Positions 1 through 10,975 are shown, numbered from the stretch's first letter. The stretch is 64,000 bases of DNA from Aurantiochytrium sp. KH105 (GCA_003116975.1 BGKB01000100.1:62001-126000); one strand, 5' to 3'. The notes: generated by a model not told the origin, from the letters alone. A program made the numbers and translations.

Positions 1-1439
1 TCCTTGGAGCTTAGCACGTCGCATGTGCCGCTGAGGTGGAAGCTCACGGGGATGCGTGGCTCCACAACTTCCTTGAGCTCAAGACTTGTGGCGCCGTCCT
101 TCCTGCTCGCAATGTCTGCTTCGTCGCGAACGAGCTTGCCCCAGTGGGCCGCGCTTAGCCACATGGGGATCTGCTGATTGCGCTTGCGCTTGCTGGCTTT
201 GCGTCGCGAACTCTTGTCGCTGTTCGAGTCCTTCCCTGAAAGGGTTCCCCAGCTTCCGACAAGAAGCACGACATGCTTGACATTCCATTGTGTGTCACCT
301 TCGTGATCTTCGGTCGTGTACATGGGAAAGATGGGGCGCCAGCTCTTTTTACCCCCGAAGAAGCGAACTGTGCGAGCGAGAAGCCACGACAGAGGCGTGT
401 ACAAATGGTTGCCAACTATGGCCGTATCAAACATGGCTTCCGCGTACTTGCCGATCATGAACTGCCGCCCAAACACGCGGTGGAAGAGCTCGGCACCAAG
501 CTTGACCAACTTGACCTCGTCTTTGTTCTTGACCATAACGGCTCCGCTCAAGAGCGTGTGTCTGATGAAATCCCGTTTCTTCGCAGTTGAATTGATGTCA
601 AAGCGAAGCTTCGTAAGATTCAAAAGTTCCGTGCGCTCTTTGATCAGGACTTTGAGAATTCTCCAGATCCTGTCGATGCTTTCTTCATTTTTCAGCAGCA
701 GCGTCAGATCGGGAAGGTCCCCGATAAAGGTTTGAGCAGGCTGCAGGTTATATCCGAAAAAGACGGTGGACTCCATGAGACGATCAGTCGTGCCATTCAG
801 CGTGTACCCAACAACGCGGGCGTTGTCGTCCGCGATTTGCTTTACGATCGCTTTCGTCGTCGGGTCGCCAGACTTGATGCTTTTGCCACCACGAAGGACT
901 TCGCGAAGGAAACGCGCAAGAGTCGTCGGTTTGTGCTGGCTGCTTAACCACTGCAGCCTTACAGGCATGTCACTCAGCACGTACTGGTACGCGAGGAGAG
1001 TACTCAGCAGGGTCTTGCCCTCGCCTGGAGCCAGAGGCACCTGCAAGCCGGGTTGAGTCACGGCAAGTGGACCCAGGTCGCGATCCTCGAAGACGCGGTT
1101 TTCTTTCTCGCGTTCATGGCGCACGACGCCCGTCTCCAGAGCCGTCATGACGAGCTGCTGCGAGGGGCGAAGAGAAAGATCGTTCGCGCCGCGTTTCGTC
1201 TTGACGAAGTGCGCTAGACGAATGAATTGCTCGTTCTTGCGTATCTCCGCTTCGTCCAGCGAAGAACGGTTCGTGTCCCATTCCTTACACCCCTTCACCA
1301 GCTCATCCAGGTTCTCCTCCGTTATAACCACTTTGACATCGCCCTGGTGCCGCGCCACGGCAAGGGCCTCCGCTTGCCTCAGAGCGACAACACGCGCGCC
1401 CTCGTGGCGGGATGTAGCCATTTTCGATGCTCCGGCCAT
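1..1439 (-). CDS. SF2-type ATPase-like protein, left-unit paralogue, 3' end outside window
   Basis: The minus-strand frame is open from an ATG at 1439 to the left edge, about 479 codons without a stop. A TAG lies just upstream of the ATG (near 1467). The protein is colinear with residues of about 136-600 of the complete ATPase at complement 4723..10005. Shared blocks include LRPSQQ (Q-motif-like), a Walker A in PGEGKTLL, the motif II block VRDEADIAS and the motif III block FHLSGTCDVLS. It lacks the N-terminal Ala-Gln tract of the right-hand copy and begins where homology begins, which supports this start. The motifs are those of superfamily 2 ATPases; I do not recognise the family. The motif I to motif II spacing is about 290 residues, much longer than usual. 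It is transcribed away from the gene at 2544. It could be a helicase, a translocase or an inactive relative; the C-terminal lobe is not visible here. Confidence 0.75.
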   Translation of the reverse strand, partial: MAGASKMATSRHEGARVVALRQAEALAVARHQGDVKVVITEENLDELVKGCKEWDTNRSSLDEAEIRKNEQFIRLAHFVKTKRGANDLSLRPSQQLVMTALETGVVRHEREKENRVFEDRDLGPLAVTQPGLQVPLAPGEGKTLLSTLLAYQYVLSDMPVRLQWLSSQHKPTTLARFLREVLRGGKSIKSGDPTTKAIVKQIADDNARVVGYTLNGTTDRLMESTVFFGYNLQPAQTFIGDLPDLTLLLKNEESIDRIWRILKVLIKERTELLNLTKLRFDINSTAKKRDFIRHTLLSGAVMVKNKDEVKLVKLGAELFHRVFGRQFMIGKYAEAMFDTAIVGNHLYTPLSWLLARTVRFFGGKKSWRPIFPMYTTEDHEGDTQWNVKHVVLLVGSWGTLSGKDSNSDKSSRRKASKRKRNQQIPMWLSAAHWGKLVRDEADIASRKDGATSLELKEVVEPRIPVSFHLSGTCDVLSSK

Positions 1440-2543
1440 TGTTCTCTTGCGCTTGCTTGTTCACCTCTACTGGGTGCTTTGCCTTTGCTCCGCTTGCTTG
1501 CGTGGCGTCGGTCGGGTGCTCTTCGTGCTCGTCTTGCTTTGCTTTGTTCTTCGTCTCGGGGTTGCGGGTTTGCTGCGGCAGGCCGCGCGACGAGCGGAGA
1601 TGCCGCCTTCCTCCTTCATCCCGCCTTCTTCCACCATTTCGCGGCGCCGCTGAGAGTGCGAGTTTATACAGGTGAGATCGATTTGAGAGTGCTCTTTGCA
1701 AAATCGAGAGCGAGAGCGACTTGAGAGCGAGAGCGACTTGAGAGCGAGAGCGACTTGAGAGCGAGAGCGAGAGCACCCCTGCTGGCCCCGCAGCACTGCG
1801 GCCGCGCAGAGATTCTCACCGCGCAGGCTGCGCGCGAAGCGCCCCGCGTGACTCGTGTCCCAGCGGCCAGGTGACACGAGTCGCAGCAGACGGTGGCCAC
1901 GTGACATAAGCTTGCAAAACGTGACACGAAGACACTTCTTTACTTTACCAAGGCAGTTCGCAGCAGCATCGCCCGAACCGGCTACGCTACCGTGGCCACT
2001 GCAGCCAGCATCGGCAGCGGCGGCAGCGGCCGCGCCCTCAAGCAGAAGTCCAGGCCTACCCGAGCCAGGCGGACGCCGAGCGAGCCCGCCCAGTTCTGGA
2101 GCCAGCCCCCCGCCGTGGAGGACGGGAGCGGCAGCGGGTTCGGGCAGGAAACGGCGCTCTCGAGCGCTCTCGACTCGATTTGCTCCCGCGCCTCGCTCCC
2201 ACTCGACGCTCTGTTCTCGCATCTTGCTGAACAGGCCGCGCGTCTCCGCCTCCCAAAACCAGAACCGTGCGCGCGCGAGTCCGAGCGACCGGCGACGCGC
2301 GCTGCACTTACCGTGCGCAGCCCTGCGCCTGCGCCAGCAGCCCTCGCGAGGGCGGCCTCGGACCCGCTCGTGCACGCGCGCGCGCGCGAGAGAAGGGGAG
2401 AAAGATCGCATCGCGTGCGGCGGCATTGGGCGCGACCACAAAGAGACGCGCGGCGAGGCGACGCGAGGCGACGCGAGGCGACCGCGAGAGACGCGACGCA
2501 ACGCGAGACGAGGGAGAACGACCGACGCGACGGTCCTTTAAGA
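1440..2543. other. Divergent intergenic region of the left unit
   Basis: About 1.1 kb separates the two divergent start codons. It holds a 17-bp tandem repeat near the ATPase gene and GC-rich sequence with CGCGCG runs around 2370-2390. Short GCGAGGCGAC-type repeats lie around 2450-2500, just before the plus-strand gene. An open plus-strand frame upstream of 2544 has no ATG and looks like GC-rich read-through. The region presumably holds promoters for both genes; I cannot assign specific sites. Confidence 0.5.
1707..1774. repeat. 17-bp tandem repeat, about 4 copies
   Basis: The unit AGAGCGAGAGCGACTTG occurs three times perfectly (1707-1723, 1724-1740, 1741-1757). A fourth, degenerate copy follows. 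It lies about 270 bp upstream of the left ATPase start. The core GAGAGCG resembles the GGGAGCG core of the 21-bp array at the start of the right ATPase gene. Confidence 0.9.
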
Positions 2544-4127
2544 ATGTCGGCGCCCCTCGCGTCGTCCAAGTCGTGGGCGCCCATGAGCGCGAACGTCATC
2601 CGTGAGAAAGTCGAGCGCTTTGTTCGCGAGAATGGCAATGAAGATCTGGCAAAGATCTACAGCATCGATAAACTCGCCGAGTACGAGCAGGACTTGCGCG
2701 AGGAAAATGGAGTGAATTTTTTTTCCACATTGATGGAGAAGCTCTTTAAGAAAGTGTACTTCACCGACGGAAAGCACGACGAGGCCATGGTTCGCACCAA
2801 GTGGGATAGTGATTGCGAAAAGATGAGACTTGAGCTTATAAGGAAACTTGCAAATCCTTCTCACACGCCCAAAGCAGCTCCGTTCTTGCTGCTGGGTCAT
2901 CTAATGGAAAATTTCATTGCTCCGCAGGCCTCCGTGGACAACGACGAGAACCTTGTCATCAAGAGAATCTGGTCTCTCGTACGCAGTGGGACATGTCAAG
3001 TCTACACGTCTCATATCATCAGTTCTGGCACCGCGAATGGCGGTAGTAGTACCCCATCCCGAGACAACAGCACAAGGCGTTCCATGCAAAACGACGAAAT
3101 AAGCCCAGCTGCCAGAGCTTCGTTTCCTTCAGGTCTTCGGCAGCGCGAAGACCACGCTGTCGCGTCACAAGCTGACGCAGAGCGTTCGGGCTCTTTCGTG
3201 CCTCGGAACCTCGATTCTGAATACGATCAGCTGTCAGCTGACGCGTCGTCGTTTTCGGATGAGCATGAAGCGCCTTCGCCGCCGCCAAGCCAGTTGAACT
3301 CAAGGGAAAAGAGTAACTCCTTTAGCAGCACCCCGAGCACCTCGTCACTGCCCAATTCGGATCGAGCCAGATGGCCTGCTTCCTCATCTTCGTCCTTTTC
3401 CTCATCCTCATCCTCATCCTCGTCCTCGTCCTCATGTTCGCTATCGAAGCGCCCTCAACGGACGTTGTCTTCCGCATCGTTGAAAGACAAGAGTTCGTTG
3501 GCCTCGTCTTCGTCTCCCACACAGCGCACCAAGTCCGCTCCGCTGTCGATTACGACGATGCCTGTAGGAGTGCGGGCGAAGCCATCGTCAGTAGCAGCAG
3601 CTATTGGCGCTTCAACTGCAGAGCAAGCGACAGCGGACGCAACTGTGAAGGAAGAGACGCCGACATTGCGACGCGGAAATTCTTCCACGATCAGCGAGAT
3701 CAAGAAGACGATGAAGAAGGAAAAGAAGAAGAAGCTCCGTGCAGAGAAGTACATCGATCTAGAATTGCCCAGCGACGATAGTGACCTTGAAGAAGAAGAC
3801 GCAGGTAATGAAAAGAGCGCCGATGAGTCATCACAGTCGCTGAGTGACAAGACAACCACGTCTGAATCTCAACATTCACCTCGACGCGAGCGACCTTTGA
3901 AGAGGGAACGCGATGCTCCGAGCAGCTCGAACTCGAATTCTCCAGCTCCCATCGCCCAAAGCTCGTCTTCGTCGTCTTCCGGCGTCCCTGCTCGCACAAG
4001 ACTTTTGACTTCAGGAGGAACCCTTGAATCCTTTTGGGGAACAAAAAGGCCTCGAATCAAGACCGAGAAGCCCTCGTCTGAGAGACCAGGTAGTGCCAGC
4101 AATTTTATCGACCTCACCGAGGATTAA
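2544..4127 (+). CDS. Unrecognised protein with conserved N-terminal domain and SUMO-type motifs, left unit
   Basis: The protein has 527 residues from the first in-frame ATG. Residues of about 10-160 align with the N-terminus of the gene at 10976. Shared blocks are a start rich in W-x-P, a KVxxL helix, LRxE, FxKxYF, a KWxxDC block, DENLxxK and YxSHII. The first 60 residues resemble a DEK C-terminal-type helical domain; this is a weak resemblance. The remainder is Ser-rich and disordered, with a long Ser run near residues 280-300. The tail carries two SUMO-interaction-like motifs, YIDLELPSDDSDLEEED and the C-terminal FIDLTED. It also has psi-K-x-E sites (VKEE, LKRE, IKTE). It is divergent from an SF2-type ATPase, an arrangement repeated 8.5 kb away. 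A chromatin or nuclear-body adaptor is possible but unproven. Confidence 0.75.
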   Translation: MSAPLASSKSWAPMSANVIREKVERFVRENGNEDLAKIYSIDKLAEYEQDLREENGVNFFSTLMEKLFKKVYFTDGKHDEAMVRTKWDSDCEKMRLELIRKLANPSHTPKAAPFLLLGHLMENFIAPQASVDNDENLVIKRIWSLVRSGTCQVYTSHIISSGTANGGSSTPSRDNSTRRSMQNDEISPAARASFPSGLRQREDHAVASQADAERSGSFVPRNLDSEYDQLSADASSFSDEHEAPSPPPSQLNSREKSNSFSSTPSTSSLPNSDRARWPASSSSSFSSSSSSSSSSSSCSLSKRPQRTLSSASLKDKSSLASSSSPTQRTKSAPLSITTMPVGVRAKPSSVAAAIGASTAEQATADATVKEETPTLRRGNSSTISEIKKTMKKEKKKKLRAEKYIDLELPSDDSDLEEEDAGNEKSADESSQSLSDKTTTSESQHSPRRERPLKRERDAPSSSNSNSPAPIAQSSSSSSSGVPARTRLLTSGGTLESFWGTKRPRIKTEKPSSERPGSASNFIDLTED

Positions 4128-4722
4128 TCGAATTGCATGAAAGGAAAACTTGTAAACTCCCAAAAGAATATTGAATGACTGTGAATTGATGCGATGTAGC
4201 GGGAAACAGAAATGTCGTGAGCAGACACTAGCGCCCTCAAAAGTAATGAGATCAATCTGGCGTCCATGGGAAGACTTCTGTAGTCGACGAACATTCAATC
4301 TCGCTTGCCACTTGTCCGTACGACATCAATGAAAATTTGATGCATAATGCTCACAGTAAGAGATTGTGTGTCCAAAGGATCTGTAAATATTTGGCCTTTC
4401 CTGACTCATTGAGAGTATCTTTTGACAGGGGGAAGAGCATCGAAGTCCACCAGCGAAATATATTGCCTTGGCAGGCCCGATTCTATCCTAGTGAGCCTAG
4501 CATATCTGCTTTTATCAACTCCAAAACGACGGTAGAGTGTTTCTCCTACACCATAACGGCAGTTAGGACTACTGTGTCACATAATGGAAAGAATTCAATG
4601 AACATTACTTTCAGAGAAACGGTGCTTGATGAATCGGGCGAAGGATCCATTGAATAAACCAGGAAACGGTCGTGACGCAAGTGAATATTCGATGTTTGGG
4701 CGTGAAATTTTTTGGTCTGACT
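4128..4722. other. Convergent intergenic region
   Basis: This is AT-richer sequence between the 3' ends of the genes at 2544-4127 and complement 4723-10005. An open plus-strand frame with an ATG at 4340 ends at 4657. Its composition and lack of motifs do not support a gene. I see no strong repeat here. Confidence 0.5.
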
Positions 4723-6423
4723 TTAAGATTGGTTAAGAGGAAGGTCAAGTGCCTGACAAGCATCCTGCAGAATATCGTGTGCCCGGTTCTGCTGCTCGAC
4801 ATTGTCCGTTTCGAGATCCAGAACGAGAAGATTGGATCCAACGGTTTCGGCAGAGACACCGGAAGCTGACGTTGTCGAGGGACCCTCTGCAGGCCTGTTT
4901 GAAGCGGTGTGCACATGACGATGAAGTTTGACAGTGTAAGGAGCGGTTGGTGGCCCTTTGCGCAAGAAGAATGAACACGCGGGCGATGGATAGGGGAGTT
5001 TTTCGCGAAGAATTGCCTCGTGCAAACTCGTGTAGACTTTGTGTCGCACCGTATCCTGCTCGCCGTCGACGCGCACCTGCTTCAAAGCGTCGAGAAGCTT
5101 GCGCTGTTGCTCAGAAAGTCCTGATTCCTGTGCACACACCTTGCACTGATCTCTGCTGGGTGCAGTGCTGCACATGCTTGAAGAGGGCAAAGCGCGTCTG
5201 CAGGAAGCGCACCAGAAATGCTCGCTTCCGTGCGTTGCACAGAAACGAGAAGCTCCTTCAGCACGCATCTCTTGGCAGCCTCCTAGACAACAGGTTTTCT
5301 TCCGCTGCTTCTCCGCTTTGAGCAGCTTCGCGTATGACCCCTGAGAGCTGTGCGCTCGCCGAAAGGTTCTTTGCCCGTCTGAACGATTTGGGTTGCGATT
5401 CATGCGTAGGCGGGTGTTTCCCGGTTCCTCGTCCTCCACTCGCTGACATGCGGAGCACATTGTTTCGCGAGATGTGGGTCTTGGGTGAGCGCTAAATATG
5501 AAGGGAGTGCCGTTCTCGTTGCTCGCTTTCCGAAGCCACTGATTGGAGGATACTGGCGCATATCCCGCAGTGAGTCTTTTGCTCCCAATGGGCTTGAGGT
5601 TTTCATTGAAAAGCCAAAGGATCAGTTGCTGCTCGCATCGGGCACATTGGTCGTCGCGGAGAAGCCTGTTGAACACCCGTGGGTCTTCTGACGGATTTCC
5701 GACCAGCTGCAGAAACTCGTCGTCGCGGAGAGGCTTCTTCGCGCAGACGAAACAGAAAAGCTTGAAGTTCTTGGACCTTCGAGTTCCCTGCGCGATAGAG
5801 AAGTCGATTTCCACGTTTCCAGATGAGGAAACATGCTTCTTTTCAACCTTGAAACCGCAGCGCTTGCCATCTGTGTCCACGAGATACATGCCCTGCATGC
5901 AGGCCCTCGGGCTCCGACGTAAAGTGTCCATGAGAAAGTCAGGCACTTGGTCCGTGAAGGATGCAGAGGTGAAGAAGGCTTCCTTGCTACAAACGGAGCA
6001 CTTTGGCCAATTTAAATTGGCTGAGGCACGAACGCTCTCATCCAGTCCATGTGAGACCTGCGACGCGTCGCTTTGGATTGTTTGAGTGCTTTGCCTTTGC
6101 GATCGGCTGCGTCTGGTCCTTGGTCGACGTTGTTGCTCGTCATCAGGAACCCCATCGCCTTCATAGTCAGAATCGCTGTTGCTCTCGTCGGACGAATCGT
6201 CAGAGTCCCCGGCACCATTCTCGTTGACATGCTGTCGACGACCACGTCGAGAAAGGGAAGGAGGCGCGGCATGTGTTACATTGTCTGCGCTCCCATGAGC
6301 ACCATGGGAAGAAGAAGCATCGCGGGTGGGGGCACTGGTATCGTGGCCGCCATTTTGGACACTAGGACTGCTGCGGAGCATATCGACATTTCGGCCCGGG
6401 GTTGCTTCACTACCAGCCCCGCG

Positions 6424-6459
<36 letters not shown>

Positions 6460-9400
6460 TCTGTTCCTGTTCCTGTTCCTGTTGCTAATGCCGCTGTCGC
6501 CAAAGGCGCCATCGTTATAGTGATCCGAAGCGGGATGCGGGTCTAGCCGGGAAGCTTGACCACTGCTCTGCGCGCCAGAGCTCTCGGCGTCGTTTTCGCT
6601 TGCTTCCAACAGAGATGCGTCGTCGCCTGAGGCTCTCTCACTCGAGACCCTGAGCTCGTTGCTCTCCGATCTCCCCGATCTCCCCGTGTGAACGCCTTCG
6701 GCGCAAAGACGAATGTTAGCTTGCGTGGAATTGTTGGCTTGCGTATCAACAACCTCAACAACGTCAACTTCCATCTTCTGTGGACGTGTCGGTGCATTAG
6801 GCGTGTCGCACTCCATCGCAACTACGGGGTTGTCGTCTTGATCATCTTCCCCATCCAAGACTCTCTCGCGCACTGGAGGAGGACCTGCAGGACTATGGTG
6901 TGACAAACGCCGCCGCGCATTGGTGGAAGCAATTGCCGGCAAGGGGCGTGGCGCCTTGCGCTTTGGAGACGGCGATGATGCAGATTCCGAGTCACTGCTG
7001 TCGTGCGACATACCAACGTCGGAAAACTCCTCAAAGGAACGGCGAGTGCTGGACTTGTCAAAGCAGTCCTCGTACGTCTTCAGAGTGATGTCTGCGCACG
7101 GATCGTTCGGTCCACACTCGTATAAGGTGGACGATGGCGTTGACTCGAAGTTCTGAGGCTTACCACATTGCATGCACTTAGAAAACCCGGATTGAAGTAG
7201 CGTCGCAATGTCCTCCTCGACAATGCCATTCTTGAACAGCGCCTTTGCTGCGAGAAGCTTGTGTTCCTCGTCATCCCGAATGATTAGGAACTTTGCGAGA
7301 TGCCTTTTGGGAATACCAGTGCCACAGAGGTAGTACTGCACAAGATGGTCAAGCGCATCGTCGACACTTCCTTCTAATCGACCTTTGTGCGTCTCGAGGA
7401 TCTTCCTGATCATATTCGTGTCATGGTGGTTACGGGTGACGCGCCCAAGGACCTGAATGAACTGATTCATCTTCACACCCTGCGTACGGAGAACCATGAC
7501 GAACTGCTGGAGAGGAAAGTTGAAGCCACGAATCTTTTTCATGAGGACAACGAGAAGGTTTGCGGCACCTTCTCTGAGGATAGTCTCGACATTTCTGGGG
7601 TCGATAGGCTCAAAGTCACCCGTATCGGGATTCCAACGCTCGTGAATGTTCATCAGATCGATGATGGGGATCAAAAACTGCTTGAGTTTGGGCCTTTCAG
7701 CTTCCGGCAAACTCACCCATCGCTCAGCGTTACCCGGCCCCGTGACAATATAGCCCGAGTAGAGTCCATCACCGGCTGGATTGCAGCAATGGTAGCATTC
7801 CACGACCCTCGCAGACGCGTTTGGGCCAGGCGGACTCTTTTTCCGGGCAATTTTCTTAAAATCTTGCTTGAAGGTATCGACGGCGGCCTTGCTTGAGAAG
7901 GAAGCTGTTCCGGCAAACGGCAAGTACTCCATCATAGCCTTGTAGTGACTTCGCTCCTTCGCAGAGCTCGCCGCAGCCTCCTCGGAGATCTTACCAGCCC
8001 GGGCTTGAACCGTGTAAGAGAACACGGACATTCCAGAAAAGAAGTCACCAACGTCACTTTTGTACTTGCCTCCAAGGCGGCGTTTCCCGTCCGCATCGTA
8101 CAAGATGATGGAGGGCAGTGATGATGGAGGATTTTGAATGCTTACCGACTGGCCGAGACCGTATCCAAACTTGTGTCGAGCACCAAGAATGTTGCGAGCT
8201 ACGCGTTGCTTGGTCGACAACACGTCGCACGTGCCGCTAAAGTGAAACGAAACAGGGAAGCAAGGCTCAACGGTCGTCGCCAACGTCCTGGCCATCTGTC
8301 GCTCAGCTTTGCTGGCGATGTCGGCTTCGTCGCGGATTAGCTTGCCCCAATGCGCCCTGGAGAGCCACGTCGGCGTCTCGCTCTCACTCTGCTCTTGCCC
8401 TCTTCTGGTCCCTGCGAGGGTTTTCCAATTCCCTACAAGAAGAACTGCGTTGTAGGCCTGGGACGGTTCTGTGCAGGACGAGTTCTCGTAGCCCAGCAAG
8501 GGCATCAAGGTACGCCACTGATCTTTCCCGCCATGAAAGCTGACGGTGCGCGAGAGCAGCCAGGAAAATGGCGTGTACAGGTGGTCGCCAATGATGACTG
8601 TCTCAAACAGGGCTGGCGCGTACTCCCCGATCCTGAATGTTTTCCCAAAGACGCTCGTGAAGAGCTCAGCTCCGAGCTTAACAATGTGAACCTCGTCGCC
8701 CTGTTTGTAGGCCACAGCTCCGCTCAGCATGGTCTCCTTAATGAGAGTCATTAACTCAAAGTCGGTGTCTTCGGGCCGAACACCAGTCCTTTCCTCGATG
8801 ATGCCTTGAATGATGCTCCAAACCTTGTCAAGGCTATCCGGGTCCTCGAGCAGCTTGGTAAGATCCGGAAGTTCCTCAAGGAAGGTCTCCGCAGGCTGGC
8901 GATGGTAACCAAAGACGACTGCAGACTCAAAGAGACGGATAGATTTCTTGCCGCTCTTCTTGTCGCGAACCACGTACCCTGAAACGTCGGCATTGTCGCA
9001 GGCAATCTGATCCAGGATCGACTGTTCGGCTGGGACGTCAGAGCTGAACGCTCGCGTCAATACGCCATGGAGAAAGCTGGCCAGAGTCCACGCTTGCTTT
9101 TTGCATTGCAGCCAGTCGCACTGTACGGGCATCTGGCCCAGCACCGTGAGAAGCGCAATGATGGTGCAAAGGAGAGTTTTTCCTTCTCCTGTGGCGATGC
9201 GGCACTGCAAGCCCGGTTGCGTCAACGCAAGAGGCCCAAGATCTCGTTCTTCGAGCCGAAACTCTTCTTGGTCATTGCCTAGGGCATTCTGGATCCTTTC
9301 AACCTGGTGCTCCACCCTCCCGCTCTGGAGTGCGCCGACAACCAGCTGCTGAGAGTGGCGTAGCTGTAGAGCGGACGAGCCACGGTGACTCGTAACGTAC

Positions 9401-10005
9401 TTGATGACAGCAATGTGCTGTTCGTTCTTTTTCATCTCGAATTTCTTCAAGGGGCGTTCCTTGCCCCACGGCTCAAACTCCATCGCGTCCAGTTGCTCGG
9501 ACAGTATCACCTTGGCGATCCCCTCGTCCACCATGGCGTGATTCAGAGCCGCGCGGCTTTTCACGGACAGGATTTCGCAGTTGTTCTCGGACATCTTGGA
9601 GTTGCTTCGAAATGCGTCGAAGTCTTGGTCTCGTGCTTGAGCTTGTGCTTGAGCTTGTGCTTGTGCTTGAGCTTGTGCTTGTGCTTGAGCTTGAGCTTGT
9701 GCTTGTGCTTGTGCTGGTGCTTGCTTTGGAGGCTTGCTCGCTTTGATTTCGGGTTTGCTGCTGCTGCTGCGCACCCGCTGCCTCCCGGTGCCTCCTTTCG
9801 CTGCCCTCCCGCTCCTCCGATCGTTATTACCCATCCGGATCGCTCTCGTCAGGGGGGGGTTGGAAGGGCAATCAAAAGAGTTGGGAGCGATCTCATCGAA
9901 AGTGGGAGCGTTCTCATCGGAAATGGGAGCACACTCATCGGGATCGGTAGTGCTCTCGTCGAGATTGGGAGCGATCTCATCGAAAGTGGGAGCGCTCGCT
10001 CTCAT
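4723..10005 (-). CDS. SF2-type ATPase-like protein with Cys-rich C-terminus, complete right-unit paralogue
   Basis: The longest frame encodes 1760 residues. Order of elements: degenerate heptads APxxDEx (residues 1-45), an Ala-Gln repeat (about 95-123), LRHSQQ (Q-motif-like, about 225), Walker A ATGEGKTLL (about 270), IRDEADI (about 557), FSGTCD (about 588) and QVLGRVTR as motif VI (about 848). A disordered region with a Ser run near 1190 follows, then a Cys-rich tail (about 1330-1700) with several CxxC pairs. The motif set fits superfamily 2 ATPases, with a SecA-like GEGKT. The motif I-II gap is about 285 residues. No named family is recognised. The start is uncertain: ATGs exist at 10005, 9834 and 9594. 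The paralogue at the left edge begins at the point matching 9594, so the repeat-rich 137 residues may be leader. The tail contains CLGGCx(11)CxxHG, like the repeats of the zinc-finger gene at 17010. Confidence 0.8.
6423..6458. repeat. CTG/CAG trinucleotide run
   Basis: About eleven CTG triplets inside the right ATPase gene read as polyserine on the minus strand, near residue 1190. This is a low-complexity linker and a possible length polymorphism. Confidence 0.9.
9635..9722. repeat. 6-bp repeat array encoding Ala-Gln
   Basis: A GCTTG[A/T] hexamer array on the plus strand gives a (Gln-Ala)n tract in the minus-strand ATPase frame. The left-edge paralogue has no counterpart, so the array was probably acquired or expanded after duplication. 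Confidence 0.85.
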
Positions 10006-10011
10006 CGGGAT
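9882..10011. repeat. 21-bp tandem repeat, 6 copies
   Basis: Five copies of exactly 21 bp begin at 9882, 9903, 9924, 9945 and 9966, and a 25-bp sixth copy starts at 9987. The first and fifth copies are identical (TGGGAGCGATCTCATCGAAAG with 21 bases, core TGGGAGCG). The phase of 21 keeps the ATPase frame open and yields A-P-x-x-D-E-x heptads. It could be coding sequence, leader or promoter. Confidence 0.9.
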
Positions 10012-10975
10012 CGGGAGTGCGAACCGCAGAAGGAAAGGCCTGAGTGCATTGGCCGAACGTGCGTGGGACTTCTTTCATCGAGAGCAAGCTGGCGAGCCCG
10101 TGCCTTTGAGAATGCCCTTCCTTCCCCCTCCACTTCCTCGGTCGGCGTCGTCATCGTCATCGTCGTCTGAATGCATTCGAGAGCGCTCGGTACTTCCTTC
10201 ATCGGGAGCAAGTCCAGAGCAAGTCGAGACAAGGTCGAGCGAGAGCAAGCCCAGCTAGAGCGTCCATCCACATCCGACGGACCAATCAGCATCGCGCGAG
10301 CGCACGGCATGCTCGAGCCGCGTGCTCGCAAGCGCCATCAGGAGCTCCCGAAGGTGCTCGCTCGCTGCCTGCCTGACGCCTCGAACCTCGCGACTCGCAG
10401 CTCGAGCTCGCGCCCTGGAGCTCGCGCCCAAGCAGGAGGCGGCCGCGGCTGGTCTTGGATTCCTGGCGCCGCAGATCCCTCCCGAGAGCGAGGCCGCGCG
10501 CGGGCGAGAGCGCGCGCGAGCGGACGCGCACGCCGGGAGCGCGCTCGCACGCGACGGCGCGCGACGCACTGCAGAGGCCCGCGGCGCGGGGCCGGCCTCG
10601 GTCTGTCTGTTGGCCGGCGGGAGGAGGGAGCGGACCGCGCGTGGCGACGCGAGGCGAAGACCACAGGACGCGGCGGCTCGCGTCGCGCTCGTGCGGCGCG
10701 CTCGCTGACTTGCTCGTGCGGCGCGCTCGCTGACTTGCTCGTGCGGCGCGCTCGCTGACTTGCTCGCTCGCTTGGTGCTGCTTCGCCCTCGAGGCGATCG
10801 ACGACGAAAGAGGCTCGTCTGCCTGCTCGTGCGACTGAGCATCGGGCATCTGGGCAAGCGCGAGCCAGGGATCCACGACCACGCGAGCTCGAAGCGCTCG
10901 GTGTCTCGCGCCTACGCTGTCCACCCGGCTCGTCGCACGGCTGCGGACGTGGACTTTCACGTCAACACGACCAAG
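10006..10975. other. Divergent intergenic region of the right unit
   Basis: About 970 bp of very GC-rich DNA separates the right ATPase and its divergent partner. Scattered GGGAGCAAG/GAGAGCAAG motifs around 10080-10260 echo the 21-bp array. Three 25-bp direct repeats lie near the partner gene. Open frames exist on both strands, but their Arg/Ala-rich translations lack conserved features. It is probably a bidirectional promoter region. Confidence 0.5.
10690..10764. repeat. 25-bp tandem repeat, 3 copies
   Basis: A unit beginning CGTGCGGCGCGCTCGCTGAC and ending TTGCT is repeated three times perfectly (10690, 10715, 10740). It lies about 210 bp upstream of the ATG at 10976. Confidence 0.9.

Noticed and set aside
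1-1440. Degenerate pseudogene copy of the right ATPase
   Set aside because: The homologous minus-strand frame is open from the ATG at 1439 to the window edge with conserved motifs, so it is an intact partial gene.
1992-2543. N-terminal extension of the gene at 2544
   Set aside because: The frame starts at GTG, has Arg/Ala-rich GC composition and no counterpart in the paralogue at 10976.
4340-4657. Small plus-strand gene between convergent 3' ends
   Set aside because: No conserved features, and it lies in a 3' spacer of AT-rich composition.
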